From an uncultured Selenomonadaceae bacterium (GTDB lineage Bacteria; Bacillota; Negativicutes; Selenomonadales; Selenomonadaceae): a stretch of DNA of 39,345 nt. The notes beneath the pieces were generated by a model that did not search any database, was not told the origin of the DNA, and worked only from the letters and a program-made list of their open reading frames with translations. The translations under genes were made by a program, and so were the position numbers. How positions within the stretch are numbered: the first letter of the stretch is position 1; each line of letters opens with the position of its first letter. Of this stretch, positions 23,617 to 30,079 are shown piece by piece. The stretch lies in NCBI GenBank assembly GCA_905234705.1, contig CAJOIB010000012.1, positions 21,407 to 60,751 on the forward strand, written 5' to 3'.

Positions 23617-24630
23617 TCACGGAATATAATTCATTGACAAGTCGATAAATTTATTTGCAAGTTTAGCCTTTTGAAGAACTTCCTCGGTAATTTCCGCGCC
23701 CGCTTCGACGATAACCGCGCCGGTATCAGCTTTAATGGTACGCGCGGCTTTTTTACCGAGCAACATCATGCGGCGTCTTTCTTCAGCGCCTGTTTTTTTA
23801 GTGGTAGATGCGGCTGGCGTCGAACTTTTTTTAGGCGCGACGGTTGGCGCAGGGTCGGCGGCTTTTTTCTGATTTTCCATGGCGCGCTTGAGTGCCGCCC
23901 TCAAAGCTTCAGCCTGTTGAACTTTCGGCTGCGCTTCCGGCTCTGGTTCGGGTTCGTCCTGCGCGACTGGCTCTTCAACAACCGGCGGAATTTCCGGCTC
24001 AGGTTCGGGCTTAGAAATTTCTTCAACCGGCGGCTCAAAAATCGGCGGTGGAGTTTCAATTACCGGCGGTGGCGCAGGAATTTCTTCCTTAACCGGCTCA
24101 ACTATCGCATTTGCAGGAACGCTCGCAGTTTTCTTTCGCGCAGGATTTACTCGCGCAGGATTATTTTTCGCGGTTGGGTCAATCATTGTAACCTGTTTGC
24201 CGAAAATAGAAATTTGGTCAGCGTTAATTTCAGAAACAGTACCGTCGCTCGCCGTAACTTCGCATTTCTCAATTTTGCCGTCGTCGCCTATCAGAATTTC
24301 GGTAATCTTGCCTTGAATCGAGCCGTTTTTAGTAATAGCCTTAGTGCCGAGAACGCGGATATTTTCGTCAAGCATCGTCTCATAGTCACCGGCTTCGTTA
24401 TAACGCAAAATATTTTCGCTGTGAACAATGGTAATGGCGTCGTCGCCAATCGCAATAACCGCGTCGTAGGGAATGAGTTTCACGCCGCGATACCATTCGT
24501 CATCTTCAATCGTAATTGCCGCGACTATGCCTTTTTTGGCGTCAATCAGCAAAGTTTTACTCGTACCCAGCTCGCGCCCTTCAGTTATACTGATTATCGG
24601 CAAGCCAAGAATTTCCGCACTTTTTTTCAT
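23617..24630 (-). CDS. PRC-barrel domain protein with Pro/Glu-rich linker
   Basis: A 337-aa cytoplasmic protein. Residues 1-75 and 85-155 look like two PRC-barrel beta domains (SAEILGLPIISITEGRELG; GTKAITKNGSIQGKITEILI), the type found in RimM and photosynthetic reaction-centre H subunits. Residues about 165-265 are a disordered linker rich in Pro, Glu and Val (PPPVIETPPPIFEPP; KPEPEPEIPPVVEEP). The C-terminal 75 residues are charged and helical (EERRRMMLLGKKAARTI). Two-domain PRC proteins are common in Firmicutes and have no settled function. Two tandem copies of TCGCGCAGGATT in the DNA (24136-24162) encode the repeated N-P-A-R in the linker. ATG 24630 lies 24 bases after the stop of the TPR gene, with GGAGGC in the gap, so the two form an operon. 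Confidence 0.82.
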   Translation of the reverse strand: MKKSAEILGLPIISITEGRELGTSKTLLIDAKKGIVAAITIEDDEWYRGVKLIPYDAVIAIGDDAITIVHSENILRYNEAGDYETMLDENIRVLGTKAITKNGSIQGKITEILIGDDGKIEKCEVTASDGTVSEINADQISIFGKQVTMIDPTAKNNPARVNPARKKTASVPANAIVEPVKEEIPAPPPVIETPPPIFEPPVEEISKPEPEPEIPPVVEEPVAQDEPEPEPEAQPKVQQAEALRAALKRAMENQKKAADPAPTVAPKKSSTPAASTTKKTGAEERRRMMLLGKKAARTIKADTGAVIVEAGAEITEEVLQKAKLANKFIDLSMNYIP

Positions 24631-24654
24631 CGTGTAGCCTCCAGTAATGCGTGT

Positions 24655-25452
24655 TTATAATTTTTTGAAGTTGGACTGCGCCGCTTGAAATTCAGTTTCA
24701 ATTTCCTGTAAATAATCTTTAGGAATTTTGCTGAAAGGCGTAGACAGCGCGTCGTGTTTCAAAAGAACTAAATGCACGGTTCGCAGATATACCAAATTTT
24801 TTTGAAATTCAGTTTTAGTAGTGAAATTTTTTTTAACGGCAGGAAGATTCAGCGCGCGCTCATAAATTTTAATGGCGTTCGTATAAGCCGCCTGCTCTTT
24901 GTAAATATTGCCCAAATCGATAGCCACGAACGGCGCGTAATCGTCATTTGAATAAACTTCGAGCGCTTTTTTGTAAGCAGAAATAGCCGCGCTCAAATTG
25001 CCGCGTTTTTTTTCGGAATCGGCGCGGTCTAAAATTTCGTCCAAAGTTTCGTCGTCCTGCGCGAAAGTTTTCGCTTTGAAAAATTTCACGGCGGATTTAT
25101 CGGCAAATTTTTTGGTTAATTGCTCCGCTTCGGTTTTCGGCGGCTCAATTTGTTTTGGAACTTCAATTTCTTGAACCGGCGGCGAAATTTCCACGGGCGC
25201 TTTTTTAGTCAAAAAATAATTTAACACCGTCACCACTACCGACGCTAAAAATATTAATCCGAACAGGCGAAAAAAATAATCTTGATTCGGTTCGGGCGAC
25301 AGCGCCATTGCGCCCAAATCTACCAGCAATGACAGTACCGCGCCCAACGCCAGCGCGCCATACGAAATTTTCAGCCCCAATCTGCTCAAAATCCCATTTA
25401 TCAAAAGTATGCTGACAATCATCACGCTCGGCACTATCAAAAAAAATGTCAA
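24655..25452 (-). CDS. Membrane-anchored TPR protein
   Basis: A protein of about 265 aa with three hydrophobic segments in the first 100 residues (FFLIVPSVMIVSILLINGIL; GALALGAVLSLLVDLGAMAL; FGLIFLASVVVTVLNYFL), then a Pro/Glu-rich linker and a cytoplasmic part with tetratricopeptide-like helices (SEKKRGNLSAAISAYKKALE; AIDLGNIYKEQAAYTNAIKI; YERALNLP). The TPR region suggests protein binding; no enzyme motif is seen. The start is set at TTG 25452 because GAGGCGGG lies just upstream; the longer frame begins at TTG 25476 without a ribosome site. It precedes the PRC-barrel gene by 24 bases; both share acidic proline-rich linkers, so they may act together at the membrane. Function unknown. Confidence 0.8.
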   Translation of the reverse strand: MTFFLIVPSVMIVSILLINGILSRLGLKISYGALALGAVLSLLVDLGAMALSPEPNQDYFFRLFGLIFLASVVVTVLNYFLTKKAPVEISPPVQEIEVPKQIEPPKTEAEQLTKKFADKSAVKFFKAKTFAQDDETLDEILDRADSEKKRGNLSAAISAYKKALEVYSNDDYAPFVAIDLGNIYKEQAAYTNAIKIYERALNLPAVKKNFTTKTEFQKNLVYLRTVHLVLLKHDALSTPFSKIPKDYLQEIETEFQAAQSNFKKL

Positions 25453-25498
25453 ATTACCCGCCTCACGATTAACCAAAATATTTACTTACCGAAATTTG

Positions 25499-25531
25499 AA
25501 ACTTCGACGCGCTAAAAGAAATTCCTGCAAA
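25499..25531 (-). repeat. Intergenic element TGCAGG-N15-GTCGAA, copy 1
   Basis: On the minus strand it reads TGCAGG, 15 bases, GTCGAAG. A close copy lies at 39300-39331, with 18 consecutive identical bases (AACTTCGACGCGCTAAAA on the plus strand) and identical box spacing. Both lie just upstream of minus-strand genes (the TPR gene here, atpI there). Confidence 0.6.
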
Positions 25532-25534
25532 CGA

Positions 25535-25563
25535 TTGAAAAACGATATTGAACGTGGTATACT
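25535..25563 (+). promoter_or_regulatory. Promoter of the hydroxyisobutyrate-dehydrogenase-like gene
   Basis: TTGAAA (25535-25540) and TATACT (25558-25563) have a 17-base spacer. The start codon is 31 bases downstream. Confidence 0.65.
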
Positions 25564-25594
25564 TGCCGCTGTTTGAAAGAGGGTGATTTTAAAA

Positions 25595-26473
25595 ATGGCT
25601 AAATTGAAAAAAATTGGCTTTATCGGCACTGGGATAATGGGCGCGGCTATGGCTGGACATTTGCTTAACGCCGGTTACGAAGTCAGCGTTTATAATCGCA
25701 CGAAATCTAAGGCGCAGGCTCTGATTGACAAAGGCGCGCGTTGGTGCGAAACTGCCGGTGAATGCGCGAAAAATCAAGACGTTGTTATTACGATGGTTGG
25801 CTATCCGAAAGACGTTGAGCAAATTTATTTGGCGGAAGGCGGGATTGTCGATTCTGCTAAAAAGGGCGCGTATCTTATCGATATGACGACTTCCTCGCCG
25901 ATTGTTGCTGAAAAAATTTACGCGGCGGCCAAGGCGAAAAATTTGCACGCGCTTGACGCTCCGGTTACCGGCGGCGATATTGGCGCTAAAGACGCGACGC
26001 TTTCAATTTTGATTGGCGGCGACAAAGAAGATTTTGAAGTGTTGATACCGATTTTTGAAGTTATCGGCAAAAATATTGTTTACGAAGGAGGCGCGGGTTC
26101 TGGGCAGAAAACTAAGGCGTGTAACCAGATAGCGATTGCGGGCGCGCTTGCCGGAGTATGTGAGGCTTTTGCTTATGCTAAGGCGGCTGGGCTTGACATT
26201 GAGAAAGTTTACGCGGCGATTTCCAAAGGCGCGGCTAGTAGCGTTCAAATGACGGGCGTTGTGCGCAAAGGGCTTGACGGCGATTTTAAGCCAGGATTTA
26301 TGCTGAAACATTTAGCAAAAGATTTAGCAATTGGCAATGAAACTGCCACGGCTTACGGGCAAGCTTTGCCGATTTTAGGTATGGTTCTTCATGAGATTCG
26401 GAATATGGAAAAATCCGGTCAAGGCGCAGAGGGAACTCAAGCTTTACTCAAATATTATGGTGTTGTCGATTAG
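25595..26473 (+). CDS. 3-hydroxyisobutyrate dehydrogenase / 2-hydroxy-3-oxopropionate reductase family protein
   Basis: A 292-aa NAD(P)-dependent beta-hydroxyacid dehydrogenase. The Rossmann motif is IGFIGTGIMGAAMAGHLL (about residues 6-23), the substrate-binding signature is DAPVTGGDIGAKDATLSIL (about 118-136), and the catalytic lysine lies in GSGQKTKACNQI (about 167-178). LKHLAKDLAIG matches the late family motif. Members act on 3-hydroxyisobutyrate, tartronate semialdehyde or similar small acids; sequence alone does not decide between them, though the GarR-like subgroup fits well. ATG 25595 is preceded by GAGGGTG. Its stop is 12 bases before mscL, with AGGAGG in between, so the two share an operon. 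Confidence 0.9.
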   Translation: MAKLKKIGFIGTGIMGAAMAGHLLNAGYEVSVYNRTKSKAQALIDKGARWCETAGECAKNQDVVITMVGYPKDVEQIYLAEGGIVDSAKKGAYLIDMTTSSPIVAEKIYAAAKAKNLHALDAPVTGGDIGAKDATLSILIGGDKEDFEVLIPIFEVIGKNIVYEGGAGSGQKTKACNQIAIAGALAGVCEAFAYAKAAGLDIEKVYAAISKGAASSVQMTGVVRKGLDGDFKPGFMLKHLAKDLAIGNETATAYGQALPILGMVLHEIRNMEKSGQGAEGTQALLKYYGVVD

Positions 26474-26485
26474 GAGGAAAATATT

Positions 26486-26926
26486 TTGTTTGACGAATTT
26501 AAAAAATTTATAATGCGCGGCAATGTTGTTGATATGGCGACTGGTGTTATTATCGGCGCGGCTTTCGGCAAGATTGTTTCATCTTTTACTTCGGATATTT
26601 TGATGCCGCCTTTGGGTCTTATGCTCGGCAAGGTTGATTTTTCTAATTTGTTTATTAATTTGTCCAGCGTGGAATATGAGAGTTACGCCGCGGCTAAGGA
26701 AGCGGGCGCGCCGGTTATCGCGTATGGCGTTTTCTTAAATACTTGCCTTGATTTCTTGATTATGGCAACTGCAATTTTTATTCTTATCAAATGGGTTAAT
26801 AGAATAATGCCGCCGCCCAAACCTGCTCCAACCAAAGATCCGCGTAAATGCCCGTACTGCAAAGAAGTTGTCGCTGACGACGCGACCAAATGTCCGCATT
26901 GTGCGTCCGATATTGCTGGAAAATAG
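26486..26926 (+). CDS. mscL: Large-conductance mechanosensitive channel with C-terminal zinc ribbon
   Basis: MscL forms a pentameric membrane pore that opens under tension and releases solutes during osmotic downshock. The 146-aa product has the family N-terminal helix and TM1 ([20 protein letters not shown]), [11 protein letters not shown], a periplasmic loop with [15 protein letters not shown], and TM2 ([19 protein letters not shown]), followed by a proline-rich link [12 protein letters not shown]. Instead of the usual short cytoplasmic helix alone, the tail continues with CPYC...CPHC (about residues 129-144), a compact treble-clef zinc ribbon. The start TTG 26486 lies nine bases after AGGAGG. 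The zinc ribbon could cap the cytoplasmic vestibule or bind a partner; that is inference. Confidence 0.93.
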   Translation: MFDEFKKFIMRGNVVDMATGVIIGAAFGKIVSSFTSDILMPPLGLMLGKVDFSNLFINLSSVEYESYAAAKEAGAPVIAYGVFLNTCLDFLIMATAIFILIKWVNRIMPPPKPAPTKDPRKCPYCKEVVADDATKCPHCASDIAGK

Positions 26927-26936
26927 ATAAATAAAT

Positions 26937-27036
26937 CAACTTTCTTTCTCATTGCCGAAAGAAAGTTGCAAAGAAAGGCTAGCCCGCGCTTAATTAATTC
27001 GCTTCACGCTCATTAAGGGCGCGGGCGTGGGGTTCG
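26937..27036. repeat. Composite palindromic element downstream of mscL
   Basis: Two hairpins in a row: a perfect 12-pair stem (CAACTTTCTTTC at 26937-26948 with GAAAGAAAGTTG at 26957-26968, eight-base loop), then an 8-pair stem (GCCCGCGC at 26982-26989 with GCGCGGGC at 27019-27026) extended by TTAAT/ATTAA. No protein-like frame is present. The layout resembles mobile REP-like intergenic elements rather than a plain terminator. Confidence 0.6.
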
Positions 27037-27037
27037 C

Positions 27038-27059
27038 GCCGCCATCCGTGGCGGCTTTT
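27038..27059 (+). terminator. Terminator after mscL
   Basis: GCCGCCA and TGGCGGC form a seven-pair stem with a four-base loop, followed by TTTT. It lies just before the convergent thiE stop. Confidence 0.7.
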
Positions 27060-27072
27060 GTTGGTTATTTAG

Positions 27073-27768
27073 TTATTTGTTCATTCGCCAAACGTCAACT
27101 AATTCTTTAGCCGCAACGTACGGATTTTCAGCGCCCGCCACTGCTGACACTACAAAAAATCCTGCAACACCAGTTTTTACCAACGCCGGAATATCCGCCA
27201 TTTTAACGCCGCCGCCAACAACTACCGGCAATGAACTAATTTTCGCCAACATAGAAAGTTCAGCCAAATCACGCGTAATAATCCTGCCGTCAGCTGTAAC
27301 TCCGCAATCCGGCTTTGTCGCCGTCTCGTGCAACGGTCCTGCTCCAAAATAATCTATCTGCGAAATGTCCGCCGTCTTCACATAATCAATCAAATTTTCA
27401 GTGCGCGCGCTCAATCCAACAACCGAATCTTCGCCCAAATATTTCCGGCACACTTCAACCGGAATATCACTTTGCCCAACGTGCACGCCGTCAACTTTAA
27501 CGCCAATTTCACGCGCCGCCAATGCAATATCCAGCCGGTCATTGACAATCAACGCGACGCTTTCACTTTTGCCAAGATTAGCAATAACGTCGGCACATTT
27601 TTTCAGCGTAGAAATAATTTCGCGGGCGCTTGACTTCTTCGAGCGAATCTGAACAAATGTAAATCCTGCGCGAATCGCCTGTTCAACAACGTCCTCAACA
27701 GGGCGCGAAGTATTTTCAGCGCCGATTATCAAATAAGCCGATAAATCAAAATTCTTGCGAATGCTCAT
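27073..27768 (-). CDS. thiE: Thiamine phosphate synthase
   Basis: ThiE couples hydroxymethylpyrimidine pyrophosphate and thiazole phosphate to thiamine phosphate in the cytoplasm. The 231-aa TIM-barrel protein has FVQIRSKKSSAREI (substrate pyrophosphate region), LIVNDRLDIALAA, GVHVGQSDIP, VVGLSARTE, YFGAGPLHETATKPD and VVVGGGVK, in family order. The GPL-HET-TK loop replaces the more common GPVFPTPTK, a variant seen in several ThiE proteins. Its ATG overlaps the thiM stop by four bases (ATGA), so the two are translationally coupled. The pyrimidine-providing thiC/thiD are not in the window; with thiM next door this pair fits thiazole salvage. Confidence 0.93.
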   Translation of the reverse strand: MSIRKNFDLSAYLIIGAENTSRPVEDVVEQAIRAGFTFVQIRSKKSSAREIISTLKKCADVIANLGKSESVALIVNDRLDIALAAREIGVKVDGVHVGQSDIPVEVCRKYLGEDSVVGLSARTENLIDYVKTADISQIDYFGAGPLHETATKPDCGVTADGRIITRDLAELSMLAKISSLPVVVGGGVKMADIPALVKTGVAGFFVVSAVAGAENPYVAAKELVDVWRMNK

Positions 27769-28598
27769 TTTGCCGCCTCAATTCGCAATGGATTTTCCGC
27801 AACTTCCGCCGCGTCAATTTTATAAAGTTCGTCCAAAAACTTAACTTTGAAACTGGCTGGCGCATCAGTCAATTTTTCCGCACAAGCCGCCGCGCAGTTG
27901 AAAATAACCGTCCCTGTCAAAGCCGCTGTCAATGGTTCAGCCACAGCCGCGTAAATCGCTGTAACGCCGCCCAATGCGCAACCGCTACCGGTAATTTTCG
28001 ACAAAAACGCCGAGCCGCCTGTTGAATAAATAAAAATCTCGCCGTCAGTGATTAAATCTTCGACGCCGGAAACTGCCACTGCGCCACCTGTAAATTTCGC
28101 CAAAATCGCCGCTGAATTTTTCGCCGCATTAACCGTATCCGTCGAATCGACGCCGCGCACTTTGCCGGTTTCAGAATCATTCAAGCCCCAAAGTTTTGCC
28201 AATGCAATAATTTCTGAAGCGTTGCCGCGGATTATCGTTGGCGGAAAATTTTTCATTTGCAAAAAAAGTTCCGTCCGCAATTCGCCGAAACCTATTCCAA
28301 CTGGGTCAAGTACAAATGGCGTCGAAAATTTTTTCAGAGCGCGCAAAGTTCGCGGAATTGTTTCTGCATAAAATGGCATCAGCGTTCCCAAATTCAAATA
28401 AAGCGCCGGTGCGATTTGCGACATTGTTTCGCCCTCGTCCGGCAGGTAAAACATTGCCGCTGAGCCGCCGACTGCTAATTGTGCATTGGCGACGAAATCT
28501 TGTGTTACCGTGTTTGTTATTGACGGCGCTAATGGATTTGCCGCGCGTGCTTTTTCAACTGTTTCTTGAATTTTTGTGCGTAAAATTTTTTCTGTCAT
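27765..28598 (-). CDS. thiM: Hydroxyethylthiazole kinase
   Basis: ThiM phosphorylates 4-methyl-5-hydroxyethylthiazole, a salvage step whose product is used by ThiE. The 277-aa ribokinase-fold protein shows NPLAPSITNTVTQDFVAN at its start, GGSAAMFYLPDE, VLDPVGIGFG, TIIRGNASEI, GVDSTD, and the ATP/anion-hole motif SKITGSGCALGG with the catalytic Cys near residue 200. ATG 28598 is chosen because GGAGGC lies 4-9 bases upstream. No thiamine-pyrophosphate riboswitch is recognisable in the short gap before it; the gene begins 17 bases after the terminator of the preceding gene, so its promoter must overlap that region or transcription reads through. Confidence 0.92.
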   Translation of the reverse strand: MTEKILRTKIQETVEKARAANPLAPSITNTVTQDFVANAQLAVGGSAAMFYLPDEGETMSQIAPALYLNLGTLMPFYAETIPRTLRALKKFSTPFVLDPVGIGFGELRTELFLQMKNFPPTIIRGNASEIIALAKLWGLNDSETGKVRGVDSTDTVNAAKNSAAILAKFTGGAVAVSGVEDLITDGEIFIYSTGGSAFLSKITGSGCALGGVTAIYAAVAEPLTAALTGTVIFNCAAACAEKLTDAPASFKVKFLDELYKIDAAEVAENPLRIEAAK

Positions 28599-28614
28599 AA
28601 TTGCCTCCAAAACT

Positions 28615-28639
28615 AAAAAAGCCTTCCAACTCAGAAGGC
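28615..28639 (-). terminator. Terminator between the small secreted protein gene and thiM
   Basis: On the minus strand GCCTTC and GGAAGGC pair around a short loop and are followed by TTTTTTAG. Confidence 0.8.
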
Positions 28640-28651
28640 GAATCTTGCAAT

Positions 28652-29032
28652 TTATTTTCTTGATGAAGGTTGATTTTCACGTTGCCAGCGAGTCCTGGCT
28701 TCGTCGAACCATTTTTCACGTTCCGCTTCTTGTTTGCGCCAATTTTTTTTCTGCTTATCAGTCAAGAATGGCGGCGCAGGCTTCGGGTCATATTGTGGTG
28801 GCGGCGGTTGCCTACGATTTTTTGAAGAATTATCGTTGTCATGATTTCGTGGGCAATCGCGCCTGGAATTATAATCGTCGGAATCACGATCGACGGATTT
28901 TTGAGGTGCGCCGGAACTGTACACGGTAAAGCCACAGTTAACCTTGTCAACGTTGTTAGCCGCCGCGTCCGAAATATTTGCCACGTTGAAAATAAACGCT
29001 GCGGACAAAGCCACGATTAAATTTTTCTTCAT
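28652..29032 (-). CDS. Small secreted hypothetical protein, charged and proline-rich
   Basis: A 126-aa protein with a clear signal peptide (KKNLIVALSAAFIFNVANIS, cleavage near DAAA). The mature part is polar and low in hydrophobic residues: an Asp/Arg/Asn-rich region (DRDSDDYNSRRDCPRN), a proline-rich segment (QPPPPQYDPKPAPP), and a helical tail rich in Lys, Arg, Glu and Trp (KKNWRKQEAEREKWFDEA). Two cysteines (about residues 33 and 60) could pair after export. I recognise no family. ATG 29032 is chosen because GGGCGGTG lies 7-14 bases upstream; ATG 29041 is the alternative. It lies between the tRNA-Glu gene and its own terminator, so it may be a single gene. Confidence 0.7.
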   Translation of the reverse strand: MKKNLIVALSAAFIFNVANISDAAANNVDKVNCGFTVYSSGAPQKSVDRDSDDYNSRRDCPRNHDNDNSSKNRRQPPPPQYDPKPAPPFLTDKQKKNWRKQEAEREKWFDEARTRWQRENQPSSRK

Positions 29033-29102
29033 GATTATCACCGCCCGATAAAAAATGTCCAGATTTAGGGATTTGCTACCCGCCGTGAGTAGGTAAAAAA
29101 AA

Positions 29103-29177
29103 TGGTGACGCCTAAGGGATTCGAACCCTTGAACCCGCCGTGAGAGGGCGGTGTCTTAACCACTTGACGAAGGCGCC
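29103..29177 (-). tRNA. tRNA-Glu (anticodon CTC)
   Basis: 75 bases including encoded CCA. The anticodon stem CCGCC/GGCGG encloses CTCTCAC, so the anticodon is CTC (GAG codons). GGCGCCT pairs with the 3' AGGCGTC (one mismatch or wobble), and the T loop is TTCGAAT. A run of eight T follows the CCA and may help termination. Confidence 0.95.
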
Positions 29178-29194
29178 ACATTGTTAGCTTATGA

Positions 29195-29223
29195 ATATTA
29201 ACACAGTCGCCGCTTGCAGTCAA
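29195..29223 (-). promoter_or_regulatory. Promoter of tRNA-Glu
   Basis: On the minus strand TTGACT (29223-29218) and TAATAT (29200-29195) are 17 bases apart, followed after 17 bases by the mature tRNA. It is the strongest-looking promoter in the window. Confidence 0.8.
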
Positions 29224-29295
29224 GAAATTTTTTGCGTTGCCAAAATCGCCGCTCATAAGTTATAATTGCGAAAAATATTAGGAGGTCGCGCAGAT

Positions 29296-30075
29296 TTGGA
29301 TTTTGTAGATACTCACTGCCACTTGAATGACGAAAAATTTGCTGACGATTTGCTTGAAGTTGTCGGGCGCGCTGAAAATGCGGGCGTGCGGCGGGTTATA
29401 AATTTTGGCGATACGCTGAAAAGTTCTGCGGCGGTTGTGGAACTTGCGGCGAAATTTGCGAATATGTTTGCGGGCGTCGGCGTTCACCCCGAAGAAATTT
29501 CCGGCTTTGATAAAAATTCTGCCGATAAAATTATTGAGCTGGCGGCGCAGAAAAAAGTTGTGGCGATTGGCGAAATTGGGCTTGATTATTATTGGGAAAA
29601 AGATTCTGACGCGCGGCTAATGCAGCAGAAAATTTTCATTGAGCAGCTTGACATTGCGCGGCAGTTGAATTTGCCGGTATGCATTCACGAACGCGAGGCT
29701 CACGGCGACGCTTTAAAAATTTTAAAAACTGAAGCTAAGGGTTTACGCGGCGTTATGCATTGTTATTCGGGCAGTTTGGAAATGGCGCGTGAAATTTGGA
29801 GACTTGGCTGGTTAATTGGCGTTGACGGTCCGCTGACTTTTAAAAATTCGGCGAAACTTCCTGAGATTGTCAAAGCCGCTCCGCGCGAAATGATTTTGCT
29901 TGAAACTGATTCGCCTTACTTAGCGCCCGTGCCCAATCGCGGCAAACGCAATGAGCCGAGTTTTGTTGTTGACGTGGCGAAAAAAATTGCTGAAATTCGC
30001 GGCGAAAATCTTGAAACCGTCGCGCAGTACACGACCGAAAATGCCGAAAGACTTTACAATATCAAGGAGGGCTGA
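29296..30075 (+). CDS. tatD: TatD-family metal-dependent hydrolase (DNase)
   Basis: A 259-aa TIM-barrel metalloenzyme of the TatD group, which shows 3'-5' exonuclease or deoxyribonuclease activity in characterised members. Metal-binding motifs are complete: DTHCHLND at the start, IGEIGLDYYW with the bridging Glu (about residue 91), IHERE, MHCYSG, and ETDSPYLAP near residue 205. The start TTG 29296 is favoured because the protein family begins just before xDTHCHL and GGAGG lies 10 bases upstream. Its stop is 4 bases before the DUF4127 gene, with AAGGAGG overlapping the end, so both are one transcription unit. Family identity is certain, cellular role less so. Confidence 0.92.
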   Translation: MDFVDTHCHLNDEKFADDLLEVVGRAENAGVRRVINFGDTLKSSAAVVELAAKFANMFAGVGVHPEEISGFDKNSADKIIELAAQKKVVAIGEIGLDYYWEKDSDARLMQQKIFIEQLDIARQLNLPVCIHEREAHGDALKILKTEAKGLRGVMHCYSGSLEMAREIWRLGWLIGVDGPLTFKNSAKLPEIVKAAPREMILLETDSPYLAPVPNRGKRNEPSFVVDVAKKIAEIRGENLETVAQYTTENAERLYNIKEG

Positions 30076-30079
30076 CATT

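Noticed and set aside
23671-24660. 329-codon plus-strand frame opposite the PRC-barrel gene
   Set aside because: It is an Arg/Phe/Asn-rich translation of the complementary strand; the PRC-barrel frame has recognisable domains and a ribosome site.
28599-28651. TPP riboswitch upstream of thiM
   Set aside because: The gap is only about 50 bases, is occupied by a terminator, and contains no recognisable thi-box.
29070-29150. Partial tRNA duplication suggested by ACCCGCCGTGAG occurring twice beside tRNA-Glu
   Set aside because: Only about 12 bases are shared and no second tRNA arm is present; probably chance or a tiny duplication, with no sign of an integration site.
29065-29256. 63-codon minus-strand frame over the tRNA-Glu gene
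   Set aside because: It is a translation of the tRNA sequence; the cloverleaf and promoter are convincing.
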